Below are positions 1-6,255 of a DNA stretch of 6,503 nt, in pieces; the first letter of the stretch is position 1, and the number at the start of each line of letters is the position of its first letter. Source of the DNA: Coxiellaceae bacterium. GTDB taxonomy: Bacteria > Pseudomonadota > Gammaproteobacteria > Coxiellales > Coxiellaceae. Position numbers and translations under genes: made by a program. Where the stretch lies: positions 1 to 6,503 of the forward strand of contig DMFG01000101.1 in assembly GCA_003450655.1 (NCBI GenBank), in the 5' to 3' direction. Under the pieces are notes generated by a model. That model did not search any database and was not told the origin of the DNA. It was given only the letters and a program-made list of their open reading frames with translations.

Positions 1-2
1 CA

Positions 3-221
3 GAGTGTGAAAAAGCATTCCCAAACTTTACGTTTGCTAAAATCGATATTGAGGACCAGTCGGGTTTAGCTGAAGAGTTTCAGGTGCGTTCAGTGCCTGC
101 CACTATGATTTTGCGAAACAGTGTGGTGGTTTGTATGGAGACAGGCGCATTAACACAATCAGTACTGACTGAGCTGTTAGAGCAGGCCAGTCAGCTGGAT
201 GTCTCGCAATTACCTCGATAG
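3..221 (+). CDS. Thioredoxin-fold protein, C-terminal fragment (5' end outside window)
   Basis: This is an open frame running in from the left edge to a TAG at 219-221, giving the last 72 residues. It matches the second half of the thioredoxin fold: a beta strand (FAKIDIED), a helix (SGLAEEFQV), the cis-proline loop SVPAT with its Pro at fragment residue 32, two hydrophobic strands (TMILRN, VVVCMETG) and the final helix (LTQSVLTELLEQ). E. coli thioredoxin has the same order around its IRGIPTLLLFKNG and VGALSKGQLKEFL segments. The CxxC active site would lie upstream, so it cannot be checked whether this is an active redox protein, a true TrxA or a thioredoxin-like relative. A Cys within the last-but-one strand is not typical of TrxA. 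The tail after the last helix is short and polar. No clear terminator follows. The fold is fairly sure; the exact function is not. Confidence 0.82.
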   Translation, partial: ECEKAFPNFTFAKIDIEDQSGLAEEFQVRSVPATMILRNSVVVCMETGALTQSVLTELLEQASQLDVSQLPR

Positions 222-354
222 TTAAACCAGTCCGACAGAATTAAAATTTCCTTAAGAGAGCGTTATATTCGTAATTTTTAAGCGAATAGTGTGTGGTATA
301 CCCTATACTGAGAAGTAACAATGACTGATGAAAGTGGTCATGTTAGGAGGGGTT
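222..354 (+). promoter_or_regulatory. Gap with candidate promoter and strong RBS for the 622-residue protein
   Basis: This 133-base gap follows the thioredoxin-like gene. Candidate -10 boxes are TATACT at 304-309 and TATACC at 297-302; the latter has a TG one base upstream (extended -10), but neither has a good -35. TATATT at 264-269, with TTAAAA at 241-246 seventeen bases before it, is another weak pair. A strong Shine-Dalgarno, AGGAGG, sits at 345-350, four bases before the ATG at 355, and decides that start. A 24-codon reading frame, ATG 321 to TAA 393-395, overlaps the start in another frame. It is preceded by GAGAAG at 310-315, and there is no evidence that it is used. The promoter calls are weak; the ribosome binding site is convincing. 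Confidence 0.4.
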
Positions 355-2223
355 ATGATACGAATTGCAGATTACTTGACTCAAGATACCGTTAATTTCT
401 TTACTGGATTAAGAGAAAAATTCAGTGCGGAAGATATCAGTGCGCTTGGGTGGCATTCCCGATGGTTGGATCATGTGACTTATTTGCCGTCATCAGCATT
501 GGTGTTTGAGCTTGAATTTGCTTGTCAAAATGAGGTGAATCGCCAGGAGTGGTTTGACGCCTGTGTTGCTGAGGGCATGATGGCGTTATTTGATCAGGAG
601 GGTGAGTTAAAGTCCTCAATTCGTCGACGTTTAGCAGAGCTTGCAGGTCAAGATGAAAACACTTTGGATGACTTTCTCTACCATGGTCTCCCAAAAGATC
701 AAGTGCATATACAATGGTTAGGTGGCTATTGCTTAAGTCTTATGGATAGGGCGTATCGCGCACTGCCGAGCGAATTTTTAGTATGCCCAGATGATGTCGA
801 CCCAAATGATTTTTTACCTGTGACGATGAGTTCTTGGGTCAATGCTCAACTGGCTCATAAGGCCAATCATCCTGAGTTATTTAATACAAGCCTTCGAGAT
901 GCCTATCGTAAACGGGATCAGCAGCGAGATGATCAGTTGGTTGGCTATTGGCGACGCGCTCAGCAGTGCGCATCAGAGGTGACACCCAGTAATGCCTCAA
1001 GTCAGAAAACCTTTTTAAAGGCTGTTAGGCAGTTGCATATGTGTTTAATCCTTCATCATAGGGATCAAAAAGGTGATGAGTTTAGTCAGGATGATGTTTA
1101 CGAAGAGTATGAGCGTATTCAAAAACATTCAGGCGCGGCTGTTGAATTATCAGAGGCTAAAGCAGCTATGGTGTCCCAGATTTGCGAAGGTATTAGCTTG
1201 TTTTCTTCAGGTGGGGCTGGGCACGATGCGGTGATTGACTACAATCATGATTTAGAGGAACACTTTAAAGATTCATCATTGGATTTGAGGACAGAAAAGA
1301 ATCTACTGTGGCACTCGCTGGTTTGTTTTGCATCGTTTGGTTTGAAGAAACAGGGAGATGATGGGGTCAATGGAGAGGTTTTAAGTGTTGCTGAAGACAC
1401 TGCATTGATTGAGCCTGTGGTTGAGTTTCTAAAAGAGAGAAAAAGTCATCAAGACCTAGCTCAGTGGACTGTTAGTCGATCACCGGTGAGTCAATCATGG
1501 CGTTATTATTTTTTAAGTTGGATGCTGCCCGATATTTATCGACTGGAATTAGAGGCTCATCAGATTGCTGCACTGCGCATTGAAGATGTTGAGGATAAGA
1601 GGCAGTTTTATATTAATCGATTGAATAAAATGAATGAACTGTTGACGCAATGCCAGTGTTGGATGTCGCGTCATGAAGATCTTAGTTTATGGGAAAAGCT
1701 CAGGGGGGTGCATAAGCATAAGCGACAGGTGTCAGTGATGGGTTTAATGCAAACTTTGCGTACCGAAATAAAAAAAGACATGCATGAAATTGATGTTATC
1801 AGTGATAAAATATTTGTCGAAGAGAAAGCAGCAAGAGATGCGATTAATGAAAAATTACCGTCGCCCGTAAAGTCGCCATCAAGTCCTATTGTAAAATCTG
1901 CGAGTAGTTTGGGTGTTATTTGTGCGAGTTATTTTTTATTGGCTTGTTTAGCACGATGGGTTCCGCACCCGCATATGGCTCATTTCGCTGGGTTAATGAT
2001 GCAGCTGGGTTTTTCTGGCGCCGCTGGCGTGGCTTACTCTAGAGGATGGATGTCTCGCTTATCATTATGGCAGCGTCAATCTTCAGGTAATTACAACGAA
2101 GCAGTGTCTAATGAAGTAGTATCTAGTGACGTAGTATCTAAAGATGCTGCTGTGGAGCTGTCAAAAGATGACAATATCAATACTGAGGGTATTGAATTAT
2201 CGACAAATTATCATTCTCCGTAA
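355..2223 (+). CDS. Uncharacterised 622-residue protein with C-terminal hydrophobic hairpin
   Basis: I do not recognise a family. I prefer the ATG at 355 (protein begins MIRIADYL) because AGGAGG lies four bases upstream; an in-frame ATG at 328 would add nine residues but precedes that ribosome binding site. Residues 1 to about 510 are charged, rich in Asp, Glu, Gln, His and Trp, with no signal peptide and no motif I can name. The stretch from about 425 to 505 looks largely helical (NRLNKMNELL, LRTEIKKDMHEIDVIS) and ends in a Ser/Pro-rich linker. Residues 517-533 are a probable membrane segment (LGVICASYFLLACLA). A His/Pro turn (PHPHMAH) follows, then a weaker hydrophobic stretch at 544-560 with small residues (GFSGAAGVA), so a membrane hairpin is possible. 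The last 57 residues are polar, with 5-residue repeats of the type NEVVS. The frame is intact, with codon use by eye like its neighbours. The neighbours do not reveal a role. A membrane-anchored cytoplasmic or secreted protein would fit, but this is inference only. Confidence 0.85.
   Translation: MIRIADYLTQDTVNFFTGLREKFSAEDISALGWHSRWLDHVTYLPSSALVFELEFACQNEVNRQEWFDACVAEGMMALFDQEGELKSSIRRRLAELAGQDENTLDDFLYHGLPKDQVHIQWLGGYCLSLMDRAYRALPSEFLVCPDDVDPNDFLPVTMSSWVNAQLAHKANHPELFNTSLRDAYRKRDQQRDDQLVGYWRRAQQCASEVTPSNASSQKTFLKAVRQLHMCLILHHRDQKGDEFSQDDVYEEYERIQKHSGAAVELSEAKAAMVSQICEGISLFSSGGAGHDAVIDYNHDLEEHFKDSSLDLRTEKNLLWHSLVCFASFGLKKQGDDGVNGEVLSVAEDTALIEPVVEFLKERKSHQDLAQWTVSRSPVSQSWRYYFLSWMLPDIYRLELEAHQIAALRIEDVEDKRQFYINRLNKMNELLTQCQCWMSRHEDLSLWEKLRGVHKHKRQVSVMGLMQTLRTEIKKDMHEIDVISDKIFVEEKAARDAINEKLPSPVKSPSSPIVKSASSLGVICASYFLLACLARWVPHPHMAHFAGLMMQLGFSGAAGVAYSRGWMSRLSLWQRQSSGNYNEAVSNEVVSSDVVSKDAAVELSKDDNINTEGIELSTNYHSP
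2095..2139 (+). repeat. Three imperfect 15-base tandem repeats in the coding region
   Basis: Three in-frame 15-base units start at 2095, 2110 and 2125. They read NEAVS, NEVVS and SDVVS in protein. Units one and two differ at three bases, units two and three at two. A degenerate further copy (KDAAV) follows from 2140. They lie in the polar tail after the hydrophobic hairpin of the unknown protein and probably arose by local duplication. Confidence 0.75.
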
Positions 2224-2235
2224 GTATGTCGATAA
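2197..2235. repeat. 9-bp perfect inverted repeat across the stop codon
   Basis: TTATCGACA at 2197-2205 is repeated inverted as TGTCGATAA at 2227-2235, with a 21-base spacer containing the stop codon of the 622-residue protein (2221-2223). The transcript could form a 9-bp stem, with three more pairs possible inside the loop (2208-2210 with 2221-2223). The plus strand continues with a run of A rather than T, so this is not a standard intrinsic terminator for the upstream gene. It may be an mRNA-stabilising hairpin, a protein-binding site, or chance. Confidence 0.5.
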
Positions 2236-2302
2236 AAAACTTGAGCGATTGTCGTCATGAAGATATTGTAGCCTCATCTGTATGGATTCAATGGGTGAAA
2301 TA

Positions 2303-3259
2303 ATGAGAATGATTACCTTGCGTTCGGGTTTTAAAATGCCTGCTCTGGGTTTAGGGACATGGAAAACCAAAACGGCAAAAGTCTACGATGTTGTGCGACA
2401 AGCCATTGCATGTGGTTATCGTCATATCGATTGTGCGCCGATCTATATGAATCAAGAGGCTGTTGGTCGTGCTTTGCAGGATGCTATTCAGGCTGGTGAT
2501 GTCACCAGAGAAGAATTATGGATTACCTCCAAGTTATGGAATACATCACATGCGCCAGATGCAGTATTGCCGGCGTTTGAATCAACCTTGAAAGAGTTAC
2601 GACTGGATTATCTGGATCTTTACTTGATGCATTGGCCAGTTGCCATGAGGGAAGAGCTAGGTTTTGGTCATGCGCGTTCGGGGCAGGATTATATTGCCTT
2701 AGAGGAGTTACCTCTGATCGATACTTGGCAAGCCATGGAGGCATTGCCGCAGGAGTGCGTTCGTACTATTGGTGTATCTAATTTTTCAGCTCAAAAAATT
2801 GATCAATTGTGTGAATCTGCAAATAGGATACCAGTGGTTAATCAAGTGGAGTGTCATCCTTACTTGCAGCAGCAGAAGCTGTACGAGGCATGTCATCGAC
2901 ATAATATTCATCTGACGGCTTATTCGCCGCTTGGTTCAGGTGATCGTCCCGATATGATTAAGCAAGTCGATGAGCCAGTGGTGTTGCGTGATCCCGTGAT
3001 TGCTCGCTTGGCGGCTCAATTAGGAATAACATCAGCTCAGTTGATATTAGCTTGGCTGCAACAGCGTGGGTGGTCAGTGATTCCTAAGTCTTCCCATGCT
3101 GGTCGATTAACGGAAAACCTAGCATCTGCTGACGTTGTGCTATCAGAAGAGGTCATGGATGCCATAGCGGCAATCAATCAAGATTATCGTTTAGTATCGG
3201 GAAGCTTTTTTGCTATACCGGGTTCGCCTTACAGTGTTAGTTCCATTTGGGATGAATGA
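2303..3259 (+). CDS. Aldo/keto reductase, NADPH-type
   Basis: This is a cytosolic (beta/alpha)8-barrel oxidoreductase expected to reduce aldehydes or ketones with NAD(P)H. From the ATG at 2303 it has 318 residues, normal for the family. The catalytic tetrad is complete: Asp43 and Tyr48 in HIDCAPIY, Lys77 in ITSKLW, and His110 in LYLMHWP. The numbers coincide with those of human aldose reductase. Cofactor features follow in order: GVSNF (Ser159, Asn160), NQVECHPY (Gln181), AYSPLGSG, and IPKSSHAGRLTENL with Lys262 and Arg268, which in relatives bind the 2'-phosphate of NADPH. In-frame ATGs also occur at 2282, 2291 and 2309. I chose 2303 because GGGTGA at 2293-2298 is well placed as a ribosome binding site and the N-terminus then matches the family (ITLRSGFKMPALGLGTW). 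It lies 79 bases after the unknown gene and may share its transcript. The substrate cannot be read from sequence. The family call is firm. Confidence 0.95.
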   Translation: MRMITLRSGFKMPALGLGTWKTKTAKVYDVVRQAIACGYRHIDCAPIYMNQEAVGRALQDAIQAGDVTREELWITSKLWNTSHAPDAVLPAFESTLKELRLDYLDLYLMHWPVAMREELGFGHARSGQDYIALEELPLIDTWQAMEALPQECVRTIGVSNFSAQKIDQLCESANRIPVVNQVECHPYLQQQKLYEACHRHNIHLTAYSPLGSGDRPDMIKQVDEPVVLRDPVIARLAAQLGITSAQLILAWLQQRGWSVIPKSSHAGRLTENLASADVVLSEEVMDAIAAINQDYRLVSGSFFAIPGSPYSVSSIWDE

Positions 3260-3274
3260 TATTGATCAAATGTG

Positions 3275-4054
3275 TTATGTCACTGTGAAGTTTTCTTCGC
3301 TACGTTGGGTGAGTACTTCTACGCCCGTTGGTGTGACGGCCAGTGTGTGTTCCCATTGAGCGGAGAGTTTGCGATCTTTGGTGATGACTGTCCAATCGTC
3401 GTTGAGTAGTTTGACGTGTCGTTTGCCAAGGTTCACCATGGGTTCAATCGTGAAAGTCATGCCTTCTTGGAGTGTTAGGCCAGTGCCTGGTTTTCCATAG
3501 TGGAGCACCTGAATGGCTTCTTCATGAAAGGTGGTCCCAATGCCATGACCGCAATACTCGCGCACAATGCTGTAACGATTTTTTTCGGCATGTGCTTGAA
3601 TAGCTGCTCCAATATCCCCTAGTTGTACCCCAGGTTTCACCATATTAATTCCAAGATAGAGGCACTCTTGAGTGATATCGATCAAACGTTGAACATATGG
3701 AGGTACATTTCCAACAATAAACATTTTGCTGGTGTCGCCGTGCCAGCCATCTTTGATGACCGTGACATCAATATTCACTATGTCTCCGTTTTTTAGCGGT
3801 TTTTCGTTGGGTATGCCGTGGCACACAACATGGTTAACGGAGGTGCAAACTGAGCGTGGGAAGCCTCGATAATTGAGTGGTGCAGGGATGGCCTGTTGTT
3901 CTTCGGTGATGTAACGGTGACATAAATCATTCAGTGCTTGCGTGGTGACTCCGGGTTGAACATGTGGGGCTATCATTTCGAGGACATCAGCGGCGAGTTT
4001 TCCAGCAATGCGCATAGCGTTGAGGTCTTCTTGAGATTTTAAGTGAATGGTCAT
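3275..4054 (-). CDS. map: Methionine aminopeptidase, type I
   Basis: This cytosolic metalloenzyme removes the N-terminal methionine from nascent proteins when the second residue is small. It has 259 residues, close to the 264 of E. coli Map, and is intact. The five metal ligands are present: Asp96 in NIDVTV, Asp107 in HGDTSKMF, His170 in EYCGHGIG, Glu204 in FTIEPM and Glu235 in QWEHT. The substrate-site histidines are His79 (VVCHGIP) and His177 (TTFHEE). There is no N-terminal zinc-finger extension, as expected for the short bacterial form. The start at 4054 aligns with the E. coli N-terminus (MTIHLKS against MAISIKT), although no clear Shine-Dalgarno precedes it. The gene is divergent from rpsB across 199 bases, a usual arrangement in gammaproteobacteria. 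It ends 15 bases from the converging aldo/keto reductase gene, with no hairpin plus T-tract visible between them. Confidence 0.97.
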   Translation of the reverse strand: MTIHLKSQEDLNAMRIAGKLAADVLEMIAPHVQPGVTTQALNDLCHRYITEEQQAIPAPLNYRGFPRSVCTSVNHVVCHGIPNEKPLKNGDIVNIDVTVIKDGWHGDTSKMFIVGNVPPYVQRLIDITQECLYLGINMVKPGVQLGDIGAAIQAHAEKNRYSIVREYCGHGIGTTFHEEAIQVLHYGKPGTGLTLQEGMTFTIEPMVNLGKRHVKLLNDDWTVITKDRKLSAQWEHTLAVTPTGVEVLTQRSEENFTVT

Positions 4055-4084
4055 AAGGAATCTTGTTGTTGTTCAGGGGGTTCT

Positions 4085-4113
4085 ATGGTATAAAGCAACG
4101 CTGTGATTGGCAA
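4085..4113 (-). promoter_or_regulatory. Candidate map promoter
   Basis: Read on the minus strand, TTGCCA (4113-4108) is followed after 17 bases by TACCAT (4090-4085). The matches to TTGACA and TATAAT are 5/6 and 4/6. An alternative -10, TATACC, overlaps at a 15-base spacing. The distance to the map start at 4054 gives a short leader. Plausible by position, not proven. Confidence 0.4.
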
Positions 4114-4137
4114 CCGTTTAGCGGCCCTTTCATGAAA
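4107..4137 (+). promoter_or_regulatory. Weak candidate rpsB promoter region
   Basis: TTGGCA at 4107-4112 matches TTGACA at 5 of 6 positions and overlaps the -35 proposed for map on the other strand. No good -10 stands at 16-18 bases. TTTCAT at 4128-4133 (4/6) is at 15 bases and sits within the perfect palindrome TTTCATGAAA (4128-4137). A promoter should lie about here if the structured rpsB leader downstream is transcribed, but the exact boxes are uncertain. Confidence 0.25.
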
Positions 4138-4156
4138 TTAGACACACAGGCCCTAA

Positions 4157-4246
4157 CGTTATCTGGGGTGCTGGTCCTTGCAATGCATGAGGCTGGTCAG
4201 ATAGCGGGTTCTGTGGAAGTTGCAATAATGCATAACTAACCCGGAG
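4157..4246 (+). promoter_or_regulatory. Structured rpsB leader ending at the ribosome binding site
   Basis: Two stems can be drawn by hand. The first pairs 4157-4165 with 4198-4206 (CGTTATCTG with CAGATAGCG, nine pairs including one G-U). The second pairs 4205-4210 with 4238-4243 (CGGGTT with AACCCG), and its interior continues as AGTT/AACT (4218-4221 with 4234-4237) and GCA/TGC (4222-4224 with 4229-4231) around a four-base loop. The second stem ends on the first G of the Shine-Dalgarno GGAG (4243-4246), and the two stems share bases 4205-4206, so they compete at the junction. In E. coli, rpsB-tsf is known to be repressed by S2 acting on the rpsB leader. This structure is a candidate for the same autoregulation; that is inference, with no alignment made. 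Confidence 0.5.
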
Positions 4247-4253
4247 AATCGCA

Positions 4254-5276
4254 ATGAGTTTGCAAGATATTTCTATGCGCCAGATGTTAGAGGCTGGTGT
4301 TCACTTTGGACATAAAACCCGTTACTGGAACCCTAAAATGAAGCGTTATATTTGGTCTAGTCACCAAAAGCTTCATATCATCAATCTAGAGCATTCACTA
4401 CCTATGTTTCGTGATGCACTAAGTTTCATTGAAAATACGATTAAAAATCGTGGAAAAATTTTATTTGTAGGGACTAAACAGTCTGCTTGCGAAGTGGTAC
4501 GTGAAGAAGCGATTCGTTGTGGTATGCCATACGTCGATCATCGTTGGTTAGGTGGTATGTTAACCAACTACAAAACTATCCGTTTATCCATTAAACGCCT
4601 AAAAGAACTAGAAGCTTTATTTGAGAAAAGCGAAATTAAAGGTTACACCAAGAAAGAAGTGCTTAATTTATTGCGCGAGAAAGATAAACTATCTAATTGT
4701 TTGTCAGGTATTAAAAACATGGGTTCATTGCCAGATGCATTATTTGTTATTGATGTTAACAATGAGAAAATTGCTATTCGTGAAGCTAATCGTTTAGGTA
4801 TTCCGGTGATTGGTATTGTCGACACGAACTCCAGCCCTGATAATGTCGATTACGTTGTTCCTGGTAATGACGATGCGTATCGTGCCATTCGTTTTTACTG
4901 TCAGTCAGCAGCAAACTTAATCATTGATACACGCGGTTCTATGCAGCTAGAAGAAATCAAGCCGGTTAAGGCTGCAAAAGCGCCAGCAAAAGCTAAAAAA
5001 GTTGTTATTAAAGAAGTTGAGCCTGAAGCACCTGTAGAAGCTGAAGCACCAGCTGAAGCTAAAAAGAAAGTGGTTCGAAAAGTGACTAAAAAAGCTGATG
5101 AAGCGAAAGCAGATGAAGCTCAAGCTGAAGCAAAGCCTGCGGCTAAGAAGGCCGCTAAAAAGCCAGCAGCTAAAAAAGCAGCTACTAAAAAGCCAGCAGT
5201 AAAAAAAACTGCAGCTAAGAAGCCTACCGCTAAAAAAACAGCAGCAAAGAAAGCTGCTAAAAAAACAGCAGAATAA
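4254..5276 (+). CDS. rpsB: 30S ribosomal protein S2 with long Lys/Ala-rich C-terminal extension
   Basis: S2 is a 30S subunit protein at the head-body junction that helps recruit S1. Residues 1 to about 235 are a complete S2 core: [19 protein letters not shown] (11-29), ILFVGTK (near 70), [10 protein letters not shown] (96-105), [14 protein letters not shown] (near Asp190) and PGNDDA (203-208). Shine-Dalgarno GGAG at 4243-4246, seven bases before the ATG, supports the start. E. coli S2 has 241 residues; this one has 340. The extra roughly 105 residues (from about 236) have two parts. The first is mixed Lys/Glu/Pro/Val/Ala to about 293. The second, residues 294-340, is strongly basic, with nine Lys-Lys pairs spaced every four or five residues among Ala, Pro and Thr, like histone H1 tails. 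The frame is open throughout with no sign of frameshift. The first gene of rpsB-tsf-pyrH, it probably has an S2-responsive leader. Confidence 0.97.
   Translation: MSLQDISMRQMLEAGVHFGHKTRYWNPKMKRYIWSSHQKLHIINLEHSLPMFRDALSFIENTIKNRGKILFVGTKQSACEVVREEAIRCGMPYVDHRWLGGMLTNYKTIRLSIKRLKELEALFEKSEIKGYTKKEVLNLLREKDKLSNCLSGIKNMGSLPDALFVIDVNNEKIAIREANRLGIPVIGIVDTNSSPDNVDYVVPGNDDAYRAIRFYCQSAANLIIDTRGSMQLEEIKPVKAAKAPAKAKKVVIKEVEPEAPVEAEAPAEAKKKVVRKVTKKADEAKADEAQAEAKPAAKKAAKKPAAKKAATKKPAVKKTAAKKPTAKKTAAKKAAKKTAE
5133..5273 (+). repeat. Lys-Lys/Ala repeat tract encoding the S2 tail
   Basis: This in-frame degenerate tract encodes [14 protein letters not shown] and similar units, with nine Lys-Lys pairs in 47 residues. 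The DNA is A-rich, built from gct/gca and aaa/aag codons with many synonymous differences between units. That suggests selection on the protein composition rather than a recent DNA-level expansion. The period is four or five codons. Confidence 0.75.
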
Positions 5277-5368
5277 TTTAAGCACATTACAGCCCCTGGC
5301 TGCTCAAACTTAGTCGGTGATTAAGGTGAGCGGGTAGGGGTTCTTATTATAAAGAAGAGGAAAAGTTT
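5277..5368 (+). promoter_or_regulatory. rpsB-tsf spacer with small hairpin and tsf RBS
   Basis: This 92-base spacer holds a perfect 5-bp stem, CAGCC (5290-5294) with GGCTG (5298-5302), around a three-base loop. No T-run follows, so it is not a full intrinsic terminator. It could still attenuate transcription or mark an RNA processing site. GAGGA at 5357-5361, seven bases before the tsf ATG, is a good ribosome binding site. TATTAT at 5345-5350 resembles a -10 but has no -35. Confidence 0.4.
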
Positions 5369-6250
5369 ATGCTAAAAATTACAGCACAGATGGTAAAAGA
5401 GCTGCGTGAAATGACAGGCGCAGGCATGATGGAATGCAAGAAGGCGTTAACAGAAGCAGAAGGTAGTATTGATAATGCTGTTGATATTATGCGTACACGT
5501 GGTCAAGCAAAAGCAGCTAAGCGAGCTAGCAAAGTTGCAGCTGAAGGTGTTGTTGTGACACGTTGCAGTGAAGATGGTTTGTCAGCAATGATGATTGAGG
5601 TCAACTGTGAAACTGATTTCGTCGCGCGTGACTCTAACTTCCTTGATTTTGCACAACAGTTAGCAAGTACTGGTCTAGAAGCGGGTGTCACTAGTGTTGA
5701 TGCATTAATGGCTTTATCGCCAAATGGTAATGAAACGTTTGAAGAGCAACGCCAAGCATTGATTAACAAGATCGGTGAAAATGTCAAAGTGCGTCGTTGT
5801 CAGTTGATGACATCAACAGGCATTGTAGGTTCTTATAACCATGGTAGTCGTATTGGTGTGTTGGTTGATTTAGATCAAGCTAATGCAGACCTTGCGAAAG
5901 ACGTTGCTATGCATGTTGCGGCATCTAATCCTCAAGCTATTGATGAAAGTGGTGTTGATGCAGCATTGATTGAAAAAGAAAAAGCTATTTTTTCAGAACA
6001 AGCGAAAGAGTCCGGGAAGCCTGATAATATCGTTGAGAAAATGGTTCAAGGCCGTGTAAGTAAATTTTTAAAGGAAATTTGTTTGGTGAGTCAGCCGTTT
6101 GTGAAAGACCCAGATCAAACTGTGGGACAATTGCTGAAAACAGCAGATGCTAGTATTGCACAGGTTGTTCGCTTTGAAGTGGGTGAAGGAATTGAGAAAG
6201 AAACGATTGATTTTGCAGAAGAGGTAAAAGCACAAGTAGCAGGGAGTTAA
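5369..6250 (+). CDS. tsf: Elongation factor Ts
   Basis: EF-Ts is the cytosolic guanine nucleotide exchange factor that releases GDP from EF-Tu during elongation. The protein has 293 residues (E. coli 283) and is intact. The N-terminal UBA-like helical domain, about 1-55, carries the family signature [17 protein letters not shown] (11-27). It is followed by the core domain with [14 protein letters not shown] (78-91); the TDFV residues Asp83 and Phe84 correspond to those inserted near the Mg2+ site of EF-Tu. Further conserved blocks are [35 protein letters not shown] and the C-terminal [12 protein letters not shown]. The start is fixed by GAGGA seven bases upstream and by the family N-terminus. 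It follows rpsB by 92 bases and precedes pyrH by five, so transcription with both is likely. Confidence 0.98.
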   Translation: MLKITAQMVKELREMTGAGMMECKKALTEAEGSIDNAVDIMRTRGQAKAAKRASKVAAEGVVVTRCSEDGLSAMMIEVNCETDFVARDSNFLDFAQQLASTGLEAGVTSVDALMALSPNGNETFEEQRQALINKIGENVKVRRCQLMTSTGIVGSYNHGSRIGVLVDLDQANADLAKDVAMHVAASNPQAIDESGVDAALIEKEKAIFSEQAKESGKPDNIVEKMVQGRVSKFLKEICLVSQPFVKDPDQTVGQLLKTADASIAQVVRFEVGEGIEKETIDFAEEVKAQVAGS

Positions 6251-6255
6251 TACTG

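Noticed and set aside
437..694. 85-codon minus-strand frame inside the unknown gene
   Set aside because: The plus strand has a continuous 622-codon frame with a strong ribosome binding site; the reverse frame has no support.
2197..2235. Replication origin suggested by paired DnaA-like 9-mers
   Set aside because: Both arms are off consensus, there are only two, and no AT-rich unwinding region or dnaA/dnaN neighbourhood is present.
3260..3298. Bidirectional terminator between the aldo/keto reductase and map genes
   Set aside because: The 15-base gap contains only the palindrome TTGATCAA. The nearby GAAG-TTTT-CTTC hairpin (3287-3298) is inside map and has no proper T-run.
4220..4237. TTGCAA with ATAACT as an rpsB promoter right before the start
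   Set aside because: The spacing is far too short, transcription would begin on the ribosome binding site, and these bases are better explained by the leader hairpin.
4947..5285. 112-codon minus-strand frame rich in Phe, Cys and Ser opposite the S2 tail
   Set aside because: It is the mirror of the Lys/Ala repeat codons of rpsB. Its composition is an artefact and no ribosome binding site or family pattern supports it.
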